Shown here piece by piece: positions 40,009-47,847 of a stretch of DNA of 64,000 nucleotides (within the stretch, counting starts at the first letter, position 1; every line of letters begins with the position of its first letter). The notes under the pieces are model-generated. The model had not been told where the DNA came from. It searched no databases and worked only from the letters and a program-made list of their open reading frames with translations. The stretch covers positions 3,968,001-4,032,000 of the forward strand of contig NZ_JBBOZQ010000001.1 of assembly GCF_038008685.1 (NCBI RefSeq), written 5' to 3'. Made by a program: the position numbers and the translations under genes. This DNA is from Lysinibacillus sp. FSL W8-0992. Lineage in GTDB: Bacteria > Bacillota > Bacilli > Bacillales_A > Planococcaceae.

Positions 40009-42912
40009 TTATTTATTGACTATTCTTTCGGTTGCAGCCGACTCGATTTCTCCAATAGCCCAATGGGTAGAAGGGACATCACTAAAGGTAGACATTGGGA
40101 TGTCTTCTAAAACTGGACGTTCGAATAATTGGTTCAGTACTTTCACAGCTTGTGCACGTGTTAAGGAACCGTTTGGATTAAATGTCGTTTCACTGTTACC
40201 CGTCATAATTCCCGATTCACTCACTTGTTCGATTGCACTTGCGGCCCAGTGGGTTGATGAAACGTCTGTATAGGATTTGGCTTTTCCAGAGACATGGCAG
40301 ATTGTTTTTGATGGCTCCTTTACACATCCAGTTTCGAGCCAATGAGTTACTACAGTGGCCATTTGTGCACGTGTAATTGTGCCGTTTGGATTAAATGTCG
40401 TTTCCGTTGTGCCATTAAATAAACCTGTTTGCTTCACTACTTCAATCGCATCTTTTGAATGGTGGTAGATTGTATCTTTAAAAGAACTATTCATAGTTGT
40501 TGGGATGTCTCCGTTGGTTAAAAAACGCGCTAACATCGTTGCCATTTGTGCACGTGTCACAGGGGCATTTGGTTTGAATGAGCCATCAGGGTACCCCTGG
40601 ATGTAGGGTGCTAATCGGTTCACTTCTTCATCTTGCACTTCTGAAGTATAAAGTAGACTAAATGTTGAGAAGTGGTCTACTTCAAACTGGAACCCTTTCA
40701 CACCTGGTTCAAATTCAACAATACGTCCTCGTTTTACTTCTGCTGTTCCGTTACTATGCTCAATATAAACGACTAATGATGCTATTTGCTCCTCTGTCGC
40801 ATCAGCTGGGATTGGTAAAGTGACTATTACTGGTCTACTTTGCAGATTCGTTTTTATTGCGACTGTATCCCCTAATAGGTTAACGGACATTTTATTTGTT
40901 ATAAAATCTTGTACTTTCTGATTTTGAGCAGCGTTTTCTTCGATTACTTTCCGTTCTGTTTGCTCAATAGGAGCGATTCGGAAAAATAGATTGTCTGTAA
41001 AATCATTTAATGATGTATGTGGAACACGTATTGTGGCGTTTGCTATTTGAATGAACAAGTCTACTTTCTGTTTTGCCAAATATTCAACGGCAGCACGTTG
41101 CACTGTCAGTGTTGTATCGACATTAGCTGCTTCTGCTGGGAAAATAACACCGACAACTCGCTCTTTCTCGCTCGTCAATTGCTGAATAATCGCCTGTACA
41201 TTTTCTAAGGTCACGTTACCCAGATAGATTATTTCGCCATTTTTCACAACACGCTGTATCAAAATTTGATGCGATGGCGATGGCGGTGACGGGTTCAGGA
41301 CCGATGTACCTGCTGGCAATAGTGTGTAACTCTCACTCATAATAGGACTGTTGGGAATACCTACTTTTATCGCAATCGCTTTAATTGTCATATCACTTGT
41401 TACACTGATAGGCGATGTATAAGGAGTAGAAGTATTACTTGGCGTACTACCATCTGTTGTGTAATAGATTGTTGCTCCCACTGTAGCGGTTGATAACGTT
41501 ATAGTTGTACCGGACGTTACAGTTCCGCCACGTATATTCGCAGTAGGTGTTTCTGCTGGCATTATCGTGTAGCTCTCGCTCATAACTTGGCTGTCTGGAG
41601 TGCTTGCCTTGACTGCGATTGCCTTGATTGTTATATTGCTCGTTACGCTAATTGGCGATGTGTAAGGTATAGAAGTATAACTTGGCGTACTACCATCTGT
41701 TGTGTAATAGATTGTTGCCCCCACTGTAGAGGTCGATAACTCTACAGTTGTGCCGGACGTTACAGTTCCGCCACGTATATTCGCAGTAGGTGTTTCCGCT
41801 GGTATTATCGTGTAGCTCTCGCTCATAACTTGGCTATCTGGAGTGCCTGCCTTGACTGCGATTGCCTTGATTGTCATATTGTTCGTTACGCTAATTGGCG
41901 ATGTGTAAGGTATAGAAGCATTAGTTGGCGTACTACCATCTGTTGTGTAATAGATTGTTGCCCCCACTGTAGAAGTCGATAACTCTACAGTTGTGCCGGA
42001 CGTTACGACTCCACTAGGTGGATTCGCCGTAGGCATACTGGCCGGTGATACAACCGTATGGGCTGTCGTCAGGGAAGAACCGTCTATTGCGTTTCCATCC
42101 CTTGTGTACTCGATTCGCAATTGATGATCACCTAGTGCTAAATTCGTAATTGCGAAAGAGGTCGACGAATAAGCATAGTTATCAAGGTTTAAATTATAGG
42201 GTTGGTAGTTATTAGGTGAAGTTCCTTGACCCTTGAGAGTTATCGTCCCGTTCGCTTCCAGTATCATTTCTCCCACGTAACGAACTGGCGCTACATTTTC
42301 CCATACCTTAACAATACGATTCATTGAATCTACCGCTACAAGCTTTGTGTATTCAGTATTGGCTGAATACGAAAAGGTCCAATAAGTAAGGCCGTTCCAT
42401 TCAATCGTGTCCACAGTAGTGTAACCGCTGGAGCAGGTGGCACAGATCAAGTTTGCGCCCGCCACAGCAGGTGCATCATATTGAGACCTGTTCTTAATAA
42501 TCGGTTCGCTGCTTAAGATCTCCGTAGAATCTAATAAAGTATTACCATCATATAACTTAATGACAGATCCTGGAACAAACTCATTAACAGAAGCATTAAT
42601 CTGAACACTACTGCCATAAACCGATGTGGAGGGAACTTCTAATCTCACATCCAACGAGGTTGAAGCTCCAACTGCCAGCCTTTGGAATGACCCCACGTCC
42701 TTTGGTATCATCACTGCTTGATTATTAATTTTATCAGGTATGGTAATATCTTTAGCTGTTCCTTTGTATTTTGTAATGGTTACGCCTGTACTATTGGTCT
42801 GCGTTTCAAAATCTACTTCACTATTTACTGCACTAGCGCCATATACTGTTATATTTCCCCATTGTAAATGAATGAGTAACACTATTAGGAATAGGCTAGG
42901 TATTTTTTTCAT
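40009..42912 (-). CDS. S-layer-homology surface protein with chitobiase-like repeats
   Basis: An exported protein of about 967 residues. ATG 42912 follows GGGAGAAG and begins a signal peptide (MKKIPSLFLIVLLIHLQWGN). An N-terminal beta-rich region of about 290 residues has no family I recognise. Three 81-residue repeats follow, each with GATIYYTTDGSTP and MTIKAIAVKAG, the chitobiase/beta-hexosaminidase C-terminal type. After a linker domain come three SLH repeats (AYIQGYPDGSF-like, FNGTTETTFNPNGTITRAQM, MTGNSETTFNPNGSLTRAQA), which hold the protein on pyruvylated wall polymer. It is upstream of the FecR-NHL operon and may belong to the same surface assembly. Confidence 0.87.
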   Translation of the reverse strand: MKKIPSLFLIVLLIHLQWGNITVYGASAVNSEVDFETQTNSTGVTITKYKGTAKDITIPDKINNQAVMIPKDVGSFQRLAVGASTSLDVRLEVPSTSVYGSSVQINASVNEFVPGSVIKLYDGNTLLDSTEILSSEPIIKNRSQYDAPAVAGANLICATCSSGYTTVDTIEWNGLTYWTFSYSANTEYTKLVAVDSMNRIVKVWENVAPVRYVGEMILEANGTITLKGQGTSPNNYQPYNLNLDNYAYSSTSFAITNLALGDHQLRIEYTRDGNAIDGSSLTTAHTVVSPASMPTANPPSGVVTSGTTVELSTSTVGATIYYTTDGSTPTNASIPYTSPISVTNNMTIKAIAVKAGTPDSQVMSESYTIIPAETPTANIRGGTVTSGTTVELSTSTVGATIYYTTDGSTPSYTSIPYTSPISVTSNITIKAIAVKASTPDSQVMSESYTIMPAETPTANIRGGTVTSGTTITLSTATVGATIYYTTDGSTPSNTSTPYTSPISVTSDMTIKAIAIKVGIPNSPIMSESYTLLPAGTSVLNPSPPSPSHQILIQRVVKNGEIIYLGNVTLENVQAIIQQLTSEKERVVGVIFPAEAANVDTTLTVQRAAVEYLAKQKVDLFIQIANATIRVPHTSLNDFTDNLFFRIAPIEQTERKVIEENAAQNQKVQDFITNKMSVNLLGDTVAIKTNLQSRPVIVTLPIPADATEEQIASLVVYIEHSNGTAEVKRGRIVEFEPGVKGFQFEVDHFSTFSLLYTSEVQDEEVNRLAPYIQGYPDGSFKPNAPVTRAQMATMLARFLTNGDIPTTMNSSFKDTIYHHSKDAIEVVKQTGLFNGTTETTFNPNGTITRAQMATVVTHWLETGCVKEPSKTICHVSGKAKSYTDVSSTHWAASAIEQVSESGIMTGNSETTFNPNGSLTRAQAVKVLNQLFERPVLEDIPMSTFSDVPSTHWAIGEIESAATERIVNK
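41330..42050 (-). repeat. Three tandem 243-bp coding repeats
   Basis: Inside the SLH gene, a unit of about 243 bp (81 codons) is present three times. The two copies at about 41574-41816 and 41817-42059 differ at only a few positions; the third is more divergent. The near-identity suggests recent duplication or gene conversion. Confidence 0.8.
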
Positions 42913-43313
42913 GTAGTCTTCTCCCATTCTCTTTTTTTCCTCTGTAGTAGCAATCTCCACTCAATTTGCTTACATATAACTTCATAATAAGCTAAGTTAA
43001 AAGATAGTAATACTGACAAATGTTAATGGTTTGACAATTAACATTTCAAATTAGGAACCAGCATGCTAGTTTGCGGTAAAAAATAGGTTATAGTGTTGTA
43101 CCCTTACGAACCTAATCTTCTAAGAAGTTCATAGTTCATACTCCTCCTATTTTGTTTGAATGCTCCTATTTTATTGACATAAAAACACCCCTTTAGACCA
43201 AATTACCTATAGGGGTGTTTCAGTGTGACTTTATACAAATGTCGCAACTATATTTTATTCAGAACATCAAGAAATGCACCTATAAGTTAGCTACAATAAA
43301 ATATCTAAGCCTA
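42913..43313. other. Spacer upstream of the SLH gene
   Basis: It holds the terminator of the next upstream GNAT gene (43183-43220) and AT-rich DNA that should contain the SLH promoter. No coding frame. Confidence 0.5.
43183..43220 (-). terminator. Terminator after GNAT gene
   Basis: AAACACCCCT (43183-43192) pairs with AGGGGTGTTT (43211-43220); the minus strand continues TTATGTC after a five-T run. Confidence 0.85.
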
Positions 43314-43838
43314 TTACAACAAATCAGAGGATAACATTCCATAAACCATACTATCTGTCCATTCATTTTTATTCCAAAAATCTTGTATGAAATGGGCTTC
43401 CTTTCTCATGCCTATCCGTTCACATAATTTTTGTGAAGCTGTATTCCGTGCATCAAGATTAGCTTGTATACGATGTACATTAAACTCACTAAATAATTTA
43501 ATGACCAAATTACTTACTGCTTCAGTAGCCAAACCTTTCCCAGCTACTTCATTTGAAAAACTATAACCAATCTCAACCGTATCTTTCATATTTGTATACC
43601 ATACAGATAGATCACCAACTACTTTAGTCTTGTATATAACTGCCAAACTTAACATTGATTCTTTCGTCAGTGCACTGTTCACTAGCTTCTTATTAAATCT
43701 TGTCTGCATATCTTCATGAGTCCACTTATTATGTAATAGGAACTTACATGTATCATCATTATTATAAATAGTAAATACATCCTGTAAATCAGTACTCTTA
43801 AATGGTCTAATTAGTAATCTTTCTGTAGTGATTTCCAA
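43314..43838 (-). CDS. GNAT acetyltransferase (RimJ/RimL-like)
   Basis: About 174 residues with LEITTERLLIRPFKSTDLQD at the N-terminus, the acetyl-CoA loop GKGLATEAVSNLV and the C-terminal RNTASQKLCERIGMRKEAHF. GGGAGGAG followed by seven bases supports TTG 43838 rather than the ATG seven codons earlier. It is a single gene with its own terminator. Substrate unknown. Confidence 0.85.
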   Translation of the reverse strand: MEITTERLLIRPFKSTDLQDVFTIYNNDDTCKFLLHNKWTHEDMQTRFNKKLVNSALTKESMLSLAVIYKTKVVGDLSVWYTNMKDTVEIGYSFSNEVAGKGLATEAVSNLVIKLFSEFNVHRIQANLDARNTASQKLCERIGMRKEAHFIQDFWNKNEWTDSMVYGMLSSDLL

Positions 43839-43859
43839 GTTAGCTCTCCTCCCTTGCAT

Positions 43860-44170
43860 TCATTCAACAAAACCTTTTTCTCATAGTATCCTTCTTCGAC
43901 TTTTCTTCACAATCTCCACGTCCAATTTTATTATCGTATTATCTGGCCTGTTTGTTGAATAAATTAACTCACATTTACAAATACATTTAATATTTTTCAA
44001 ACGACTAATCAAACTTTAATACAAACAATCAAACTATTTTATAATCATACATTTTAAATATTCATCCCAGCTAAGCCAAGGTATCGACAAACATCCTGTC
44101 TGTAAGTCCAAACCAGAAAAATAGCCCCCTTAGTAAATAAATAAGAGGGCATAATGTAATTTCTAATCTA
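43860..44170. other. Spacer with partial repeat
   Basis: It contains a degenerate repeat end (ATCTGGCCTGTTTGTTGAAT, 43941-43960) and the terminator of the next gene. No coding frame. Confidence 0.5.
44117..44150 (-). terminator. Terminator after secreted protein gene
   Basis: GCCCCCTTA pairs with TAAGAGGGC (one mismatch); the minus strand continues TATTTTT. Confidence 0.75.
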
Positions 44171-44935
44171 TCACTTATCTTCAACTGGCTTTAGTGAATT
44201 CATTGGAAGGTAAACAGCATTATCGAGTCTTTCTTCTAAGTCATCGGATACATATATATAACCATTAATTTCTTGATCATACCTTGAAAAAACAGTACTC
44301 CCCTTTTTCATAATTCTTTCAGTTTTAGATTCTTTTAATGGAACGCCTTTCCCCTCTTCATCTCTTGTTAGTTCATAACGTACACCTCTTTCTCTCGAGA
44401 TTGTCTCAGCGATTTTAAGGTCTGTACCAGAATACTCGTAACAAAATTCCTCACTACCATCACCACTGTCGCAATACTTTAGTATTTGTCCATTATTTGT
44501 ATCCTTGAAATAAATACCCCATGGTCCTTCTAGTTTAAAGTGAGATCCGTAATATAAGCCGTCATTAATACCATCGCGCGTAATAACAATATAAGTTGGT
44601 TTGTTATAAAAAGATGAACGAATTTCTATTGGTACTTCTTTGAAAACTACTAAATCCGTTGCTTGTACGCGGTATTGGCCCATTTGATAGAATATTTTTT
44701 TATCATATTTTTCAATATCATACGTTCTAAAGAAGTTATTTCGCTTAACCACTAAAGATTCAAACGTACCATCTGAATTTTTCTTGTATACCTTAATGTC
44801 TTTTTTAAAAGTCATTTTCCCTGTTTGCCCTTTTACAACTTCTGCTCCATCATACATCACTTTCGCTTCTGATTTTGTTGGATTTACTACTGAAAATACA
44901 AATGCTGCTAGTATCACGATAAATAATTTTTTCAT
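44171..44935 (-). CDS. Secreted hypothetical protein
   Basis: About 254 residues. AAGGAGGAG lies four bases before ATG 44935, which begins a signal peptide (MKKLFIVILAAFVFSVVNPT). The mature part is rich in charged residues and beta-like, with LDNAVYLPMNSLKPVEDK at the end. It also has two cysteines spaced CDSGDGSEEFC that could form a disulfide. I do not recognise the family. Confidence 0.65.
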   Translation of the reverse strand: MKKLFIVILAAFVFSVVNPTKSEAKVMYDGAEVVKGQTGKMTFKKDIKVYKKNSDGTFESLVVKRNNFFRTYDIEKYDKKIFYQMGQYRVQATDLVVFKEVPIEIRSSFYNKPTYIVITRDGINDGLYYGSHFKLEGPWGIYFKDTNNGQILKYCDSGDGSEEFCYEYSGTDLKIAETISRERGVRYELTRDEEGKGVPLKESKTERIMKKGSTVFSRYDQEINGYIYVSDDLEERLDNAVYLPMNSLKPVEDK

Positions 44936-45074
44936 TATTCTCCTCCTTCTCAGTTTTACAAACATAATTTCTTAGTATTATATACCAGTAACTTAATATG
45001 ATGAATAAACAAAAAAGACCAAGTACTCACCTAGGAGCGCTTTGTTATTAGTTTATTGAATCAGGAGTCTAACA

Positions 45075-45120
45075 TAAAGGACATAACATATTTTATATGA
45101 CTATTATGTTATGTCCTTTA
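45075..45120 (-). terminator. Perfect 16-bp hairpin
   Basis: TAAAGGACATAACATA (45075-45090) pairs perfectly with its complement at 45105-45120. It lies about 120 bases below the stop of the 45243 gene; the minus strand continues TGTTAGAC, so a U-run is missing. Confidence 0.6.
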
Positions 45121-45165
45121 AATACAACTAATCGGCAGTTAAGTGAATAAAAAGAGACACCTATG

Positions 45166-45189
45166 CAACAATCGCGCCCGATTGTTGAA
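45166..45189. repeat. Short AACAATC/GATTGTT palindrome joined to a GCAAC module
   Basis: CACCTATGCAACAATC-GCGCCC-GATTGTTGAA. The CTATGCAAC lead-in is the tail of the GAGCTGC hairpin repeat, so two repeat families are fused here. A TTGAACTAAAG...GTTAGTTG module follows. Confidence 0.65.
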
Positions 45190-45242
45190 GATCGTTATTG
45201 AACTAAAGACCCGTTAGTTGCACAATTAAAAATGTAAAAACT

Positions 45243-45581
45243 TTAGTTTAAGGGTCCGTATATATCAATAAAACTCCCAGTATAGGCATCCATCACAATC
45301 GTTGGCTCAATGCCATTATATTTTATTGTTACTTCCCACTGCATTCTATTTGTTAATTGATTCCAAAACCCACTCTTTTGATTGAGCGTTGCACTAATAT
45401 TTTCTATTATCGGGATTTCATTTAAATCAACATAAGAAATTGACTTACTCCACTCCTCTGGTGGTTTTTGCAAGTATCGTTCTGCACTAGATATCGCTTC
45501 TACTGTACTCATAATATGCGACTGATATATGTATAAAAAAATCATTGCCATAACAACAAAGCCTAACAATATCTTTTTCAA
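45243..45581 (-). CDS. Small exported or membrane-anchored hypothetical protein
   Basis: 112 residues with an N-terminal hydrophobic helix (LLGFVVMAMIFLYIYQS) and an outer domain containing QWEVTIKYNGIEPTIVMDAY and TGSFIDIYGP, reminiscent of a single PepSY-like fold. GGAGGTG precedes the TTG start at 45581. A 16-bp palindrome lies downstream. Function unknown. Confidence 0.6.
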   Translation of the reverse strand: MKKILLGFVVMAMIFLYIYQSHIMSTVEAISSAERYLQKPPEEWSKSISYVDLNEIPIIENISATLNQKSGFWNQLTNRMQWEVTIKYNGIEPTIVMDAYTGSFIDIYGPLN

Positions 45582-45966
45582 GTGAACACCTCCATCTATA
45601 AATATATACCTGCTAAGAGTTAATCAACTCCTTATTGAACAAAACTGCTTCGTTAGTTGAGGAAAAAACAACCAAATCGTCGTTTGGTACCATTGCTTAA
45701 AAGCTTGTTACTCAATAAATTAGCCCTTTAGTGAAAACGAGCGCTGATCCTTGTTACAGAAACGCGCCCTATTCTTGAATAAAGTACAATCCCTAAATAG
45801 AATAGTGCCCAATTATAGAAGAACAACTTACAATGTTTTCGAGTTATTCATTAGTATTCCATTAGTTGTTAATGCCACTTTAGCATAATTAAAAACTAAA
45901 AAGATGTTTTATTTATTCAATTTAGTGGAATAGATTGAATGTAAACATATATTGGAGGGATAAATA
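45582..45966. other. Spacer with long repeat
   Basis: It holds a long palindromic repeat (45711-45779), a following half copy (AGTGCCCAATTATAGAAGAA near 45802), and the promoter of the stress protein. A weak sigma-B-like pattern (GTTTTA, 13 bases, GTGGAAT) is visible near 45906-45931 but is not convincing. Confidence 0.5.
45711..45779. repeat. Long palindromic repeat, copy at 45.7 kb
   Basis: It starts CTCAATAAATTAGCCC, has AACGAGCGCTGATCCTTG inside and ends ACGCGCCCTATTCTTGAAT; both ends are slightly degenerate. Confidence 0.7.
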
Positions 45967-46287
45967 ATGACAGTCAAATTGACAGTAGAAAACGTAGTAC
46001 AAGCGAAACAAGAAGTGGAAAAATTAGAAGCGCAAGGATATCTTCGAGATAACATTTACATCTTTGCGCACTATGAAGAACGTGAAGATGATATTAACGA
46101 AGCACTGGGGACAGAAGAAGCTGGTATTAGTGAGCAAGGGTTCCTGACTTCTATGAAGAACCTGGTGAATTCCCGTGGAGATGAACTCCGCAATAAGTTA
46201 GCTTCTGTCGGATTAAGTAAATCGGAAGCTGCTCAATTCGAAGAGGTACTTGATACAGGTAAATTGGTCTTAGTTGCCAATAAGTAA
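45967..46287 (+). CDS. General stress protein 17M-like (YflT family)
   Basis: A 106-residue soluble acidic protein with a heat-stress-type domain: VEKLEAQGYLRDNIYIFAHY, then a glutamate/aspartate-rich middle (EEREDDINEALGTEEAG) and LASVGLSKSEAAQFEEVLDT near the end. YflT/17M family members in Bacillus belong to the general stress regulon; their biochemical role is not known. TTGGAGGG is the ribosome site. A very strong terminator follows directly. Confidence 0.85.
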   Translation: MTVKLTVENVVQAKQEVEKLEAQGYLRDNIYIFAHYEEREDDINEALGTEEAGISEQGFLTSMKNLVNSRGDELRNKLASVGLSKSEAAQFEEVLDTGKLVLVANK

Positions 46288-46323
46288 AAACAAACCCGGG
46301 AATCCAATCCCGGGTTTGTTTTT
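46286..46323 (+). terminator. Terminator after stress protein gene
   Basis: AAAAACAAACCCGGGA pairs perfectly with TCCCGGGTTTGTTTTT, starting at the stop codon. Its A-run also allows it to stop reverse transcripts. Confidence 0.92.
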
Positions 46324-46327
46324 CATT

Positions 46328-46459
46328 TTACAAGTCTCCTCGTATTGCTTGGACTCTGTATTCCAGATGGCCTTTCAACCAAGTCAGTATAAAAACCCAT
46401 CCTTCTTTATTGTCAATGATCTGCTCGAGGAAATCTTCATCTTTTTCAACATTATAGCC
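46328..46459 (-). pseudogene. Truncated gene 3' end next to a repeat
   Basis: The minus strand reads NVEKDEDFLEQIIDNKEGWV, then FILTWLKGHLEYRVQAIRGD, ending L-stop at 46328. The frame has no start codon; it is cut at 46455-46460 exactly where a long palindromic repeat begins (TATAGCCCTTTAATG). I do not recognise the family. Confidence 0.55.
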
Positions 46460-46512
46460 CTTTAATGAAAACGAGCGTTGATCCTTGTTACAGTATCGAG
46501 CCCTTATATGAA
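46447..46512. repeat. Long palindromic repeat, copy at 46.5 kb
   Basis: It starts CAACATTATAGCCC and ends ATCGAGCCCTTATATGAAA with AACGAGCGTTGATCCTTG inside. Its left end overlaps the broken 5' end of the reverse-strand fragment. Confidence 0.7.
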
Positions 46513-46644
46513 AGACTTGATTTCAAAATAATACAATTTCAATTTCCATTTTTCCCCTGTTACTTAAAAATAAGAAAAAGGGGTCGGTGTTGGTTTAAAA
46601 AATAAGGTTTGTCGATCACCCGACAAACTGAATTAAACTGACTC

Positions 46645-46700
46645 GTAAAAAAAGCAGTGACGGACTAGGAACTCGAAAGACCTAGACTGCCGCTGCTTTT
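46645..46700 (-). terminator. Terminator after RibD-like gene
   Basis: AAAGCAG, CGG and ACTAGG on one side pair with CCTAG, CCG and CTGCTTT on the other; the minus strand ends in seven T. Confidence 0.8.
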
Positions 46701-46748
46701 ATTGTGCTAACGTATTCCGGTTAGCGTAATCTATTTTAGGTGACAAGG

Positions 46749-47324
46749 TTATCTACCCGTCTGGTAAACGAGACCTATGGCTCCAGAATCAAATGTCTTG
46801 TTTTCGATAAGTTTAAGATTGATTTTCTCCTTGAGACCTTGGAATAATGGCAACCCGCTGCCGACCAGGACGGGAGAAACCGTAATCTTATACTCATCAA
46901 TTAAATCAAGCTGCATAAGGTAGTGTGCTAATCTAGGACTTCCTAAGATGACCATATCCTTGCCTGGCTGCTGTTTGAGGTTCTTGATCTCTTCCTCGAC
47001 ATCTTCTTTCACCAGTCTGGAATTGTTCCATTCGACCTTCTCCAGCGTCGTGGAAAAAACGATTTTGGCTGTCTTTTCGATCCACTCGGCATGATTCCGT
47101 TCGTACTGCGAAGCTGATGGGTTCGAAGGCACAGATGGCCAGTAACTATGCATCATTTGATAAGTCCCACGTCCCCAAATGACAGTGTCGGCAGTACTCA
47201 GAATTTCTTTCGCGTGTTTCTCCAAATCAGAATCGTAGGAAACCCAGCCAATGTCCATTTCACCGTTTGGCCCTTCTACAAAACCGTCAAGCGATGCGTG
47301 CAGAAATAGAACAAGTTTTCTCAT
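46749..47324 (-). CDS. Dihydrofolate-reductase-fold protein (RibD C-terminal family)
   Basis: A 191-residue protein starting MRKLVLFLHASLDGFVEGPN, with VIWGRGTYQMMHSYWP, GKDMVILGSPRLAHYLMQLD and TVSPVLVGSGLPLFQG, the NADPH-binding pattern of the RibD C-terminal/YyaP/YwjB family. Substrate is not established for this branch. The open frame extends 45 codons further up, but CAAAGGAG lies just before ATG 47324 and the extra N-terminus looks non-native. Confidence 0.88.
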   Translation of the reverse strand: MRKLVLFLHASLDGFVEGPNGEMDIGWVSYDSDLEKHAKEILSTADTVIWGRGTYQMMHSYWPSVPSNPSASQYERNHAEWIEKTAKIVFSTTLEKVEWNNSRLVKEDVEEEIKNLKQQPGKDMVILGSPRLAHYLMQLDLIDEYKITVSPVLVGSGLPLFQGLKEKINLKLIENKTFDSGAIGLVYQTGR

Positions 47325-47847
47325 TTCCAGTTCTCCTTTGTTCATGAAGGATGTCACATTATACTTTGCAGTTTTCATTAATGTTATGTGCAGAATCAAG
47401 TATAGCACACATAACAAGCAATAATTTCTTCTATATTGCAAAATTTCTTTATTTAACAATTTGACCCATAATAAAAAAACACTCGGCTAATTGTATGCAA
47501 GTAGTTACACTTAACCTTTTTGCAGTTTAGTTCAATAACAGTCACGAAACGATTAATTAATACCTTTTTTGTGTAGAAAATGTGTAGAAACTTTTCATTT
47601 TCTATACTTTTCTAACGGTTTCTTAAAAAAGAAAAGCGCCTCAAACCCTTGTTGTAAAAGTACTTTAAAGCACTTTTCAGTTAGTTCAAACTTGTTCTAT
47701 CTGAACCTTTAGACGTCCCAGGATATCAAGCAATCTGTGTCAATGAATTTAGTTATGAAAGGTTCGAGGAGTGTCAAGAAAGGATTTTTTAAACATAAAA
47801 AAAGAAAAGATGACTTTTATAGTCACCTTTTCACTTATATTAGCAAT
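47325..47847. other. Gene-free spacer
   Basis: AT-rich DNA with degenerate repeat pieces near 47455 (AACAATTTGACCC) and a terminator at 47796. No supported coding frame. Confidence 0.5.
47796..47832 (-). terminator. Terminator after SLT/SLH gene
   Basis: GAAAAG-AT-GACT pairs with AGTC-AC-CTTTTC; the minus strand continues with seven T. Confidence 0.75.

Noticed and set aside
45900-45935. Sigma-B promoter for the general stress gene
   Set aside because: The candidate GTTTTA and GTGGAAT match the consensus too poorly to claim, although the family is usually in that regulon.
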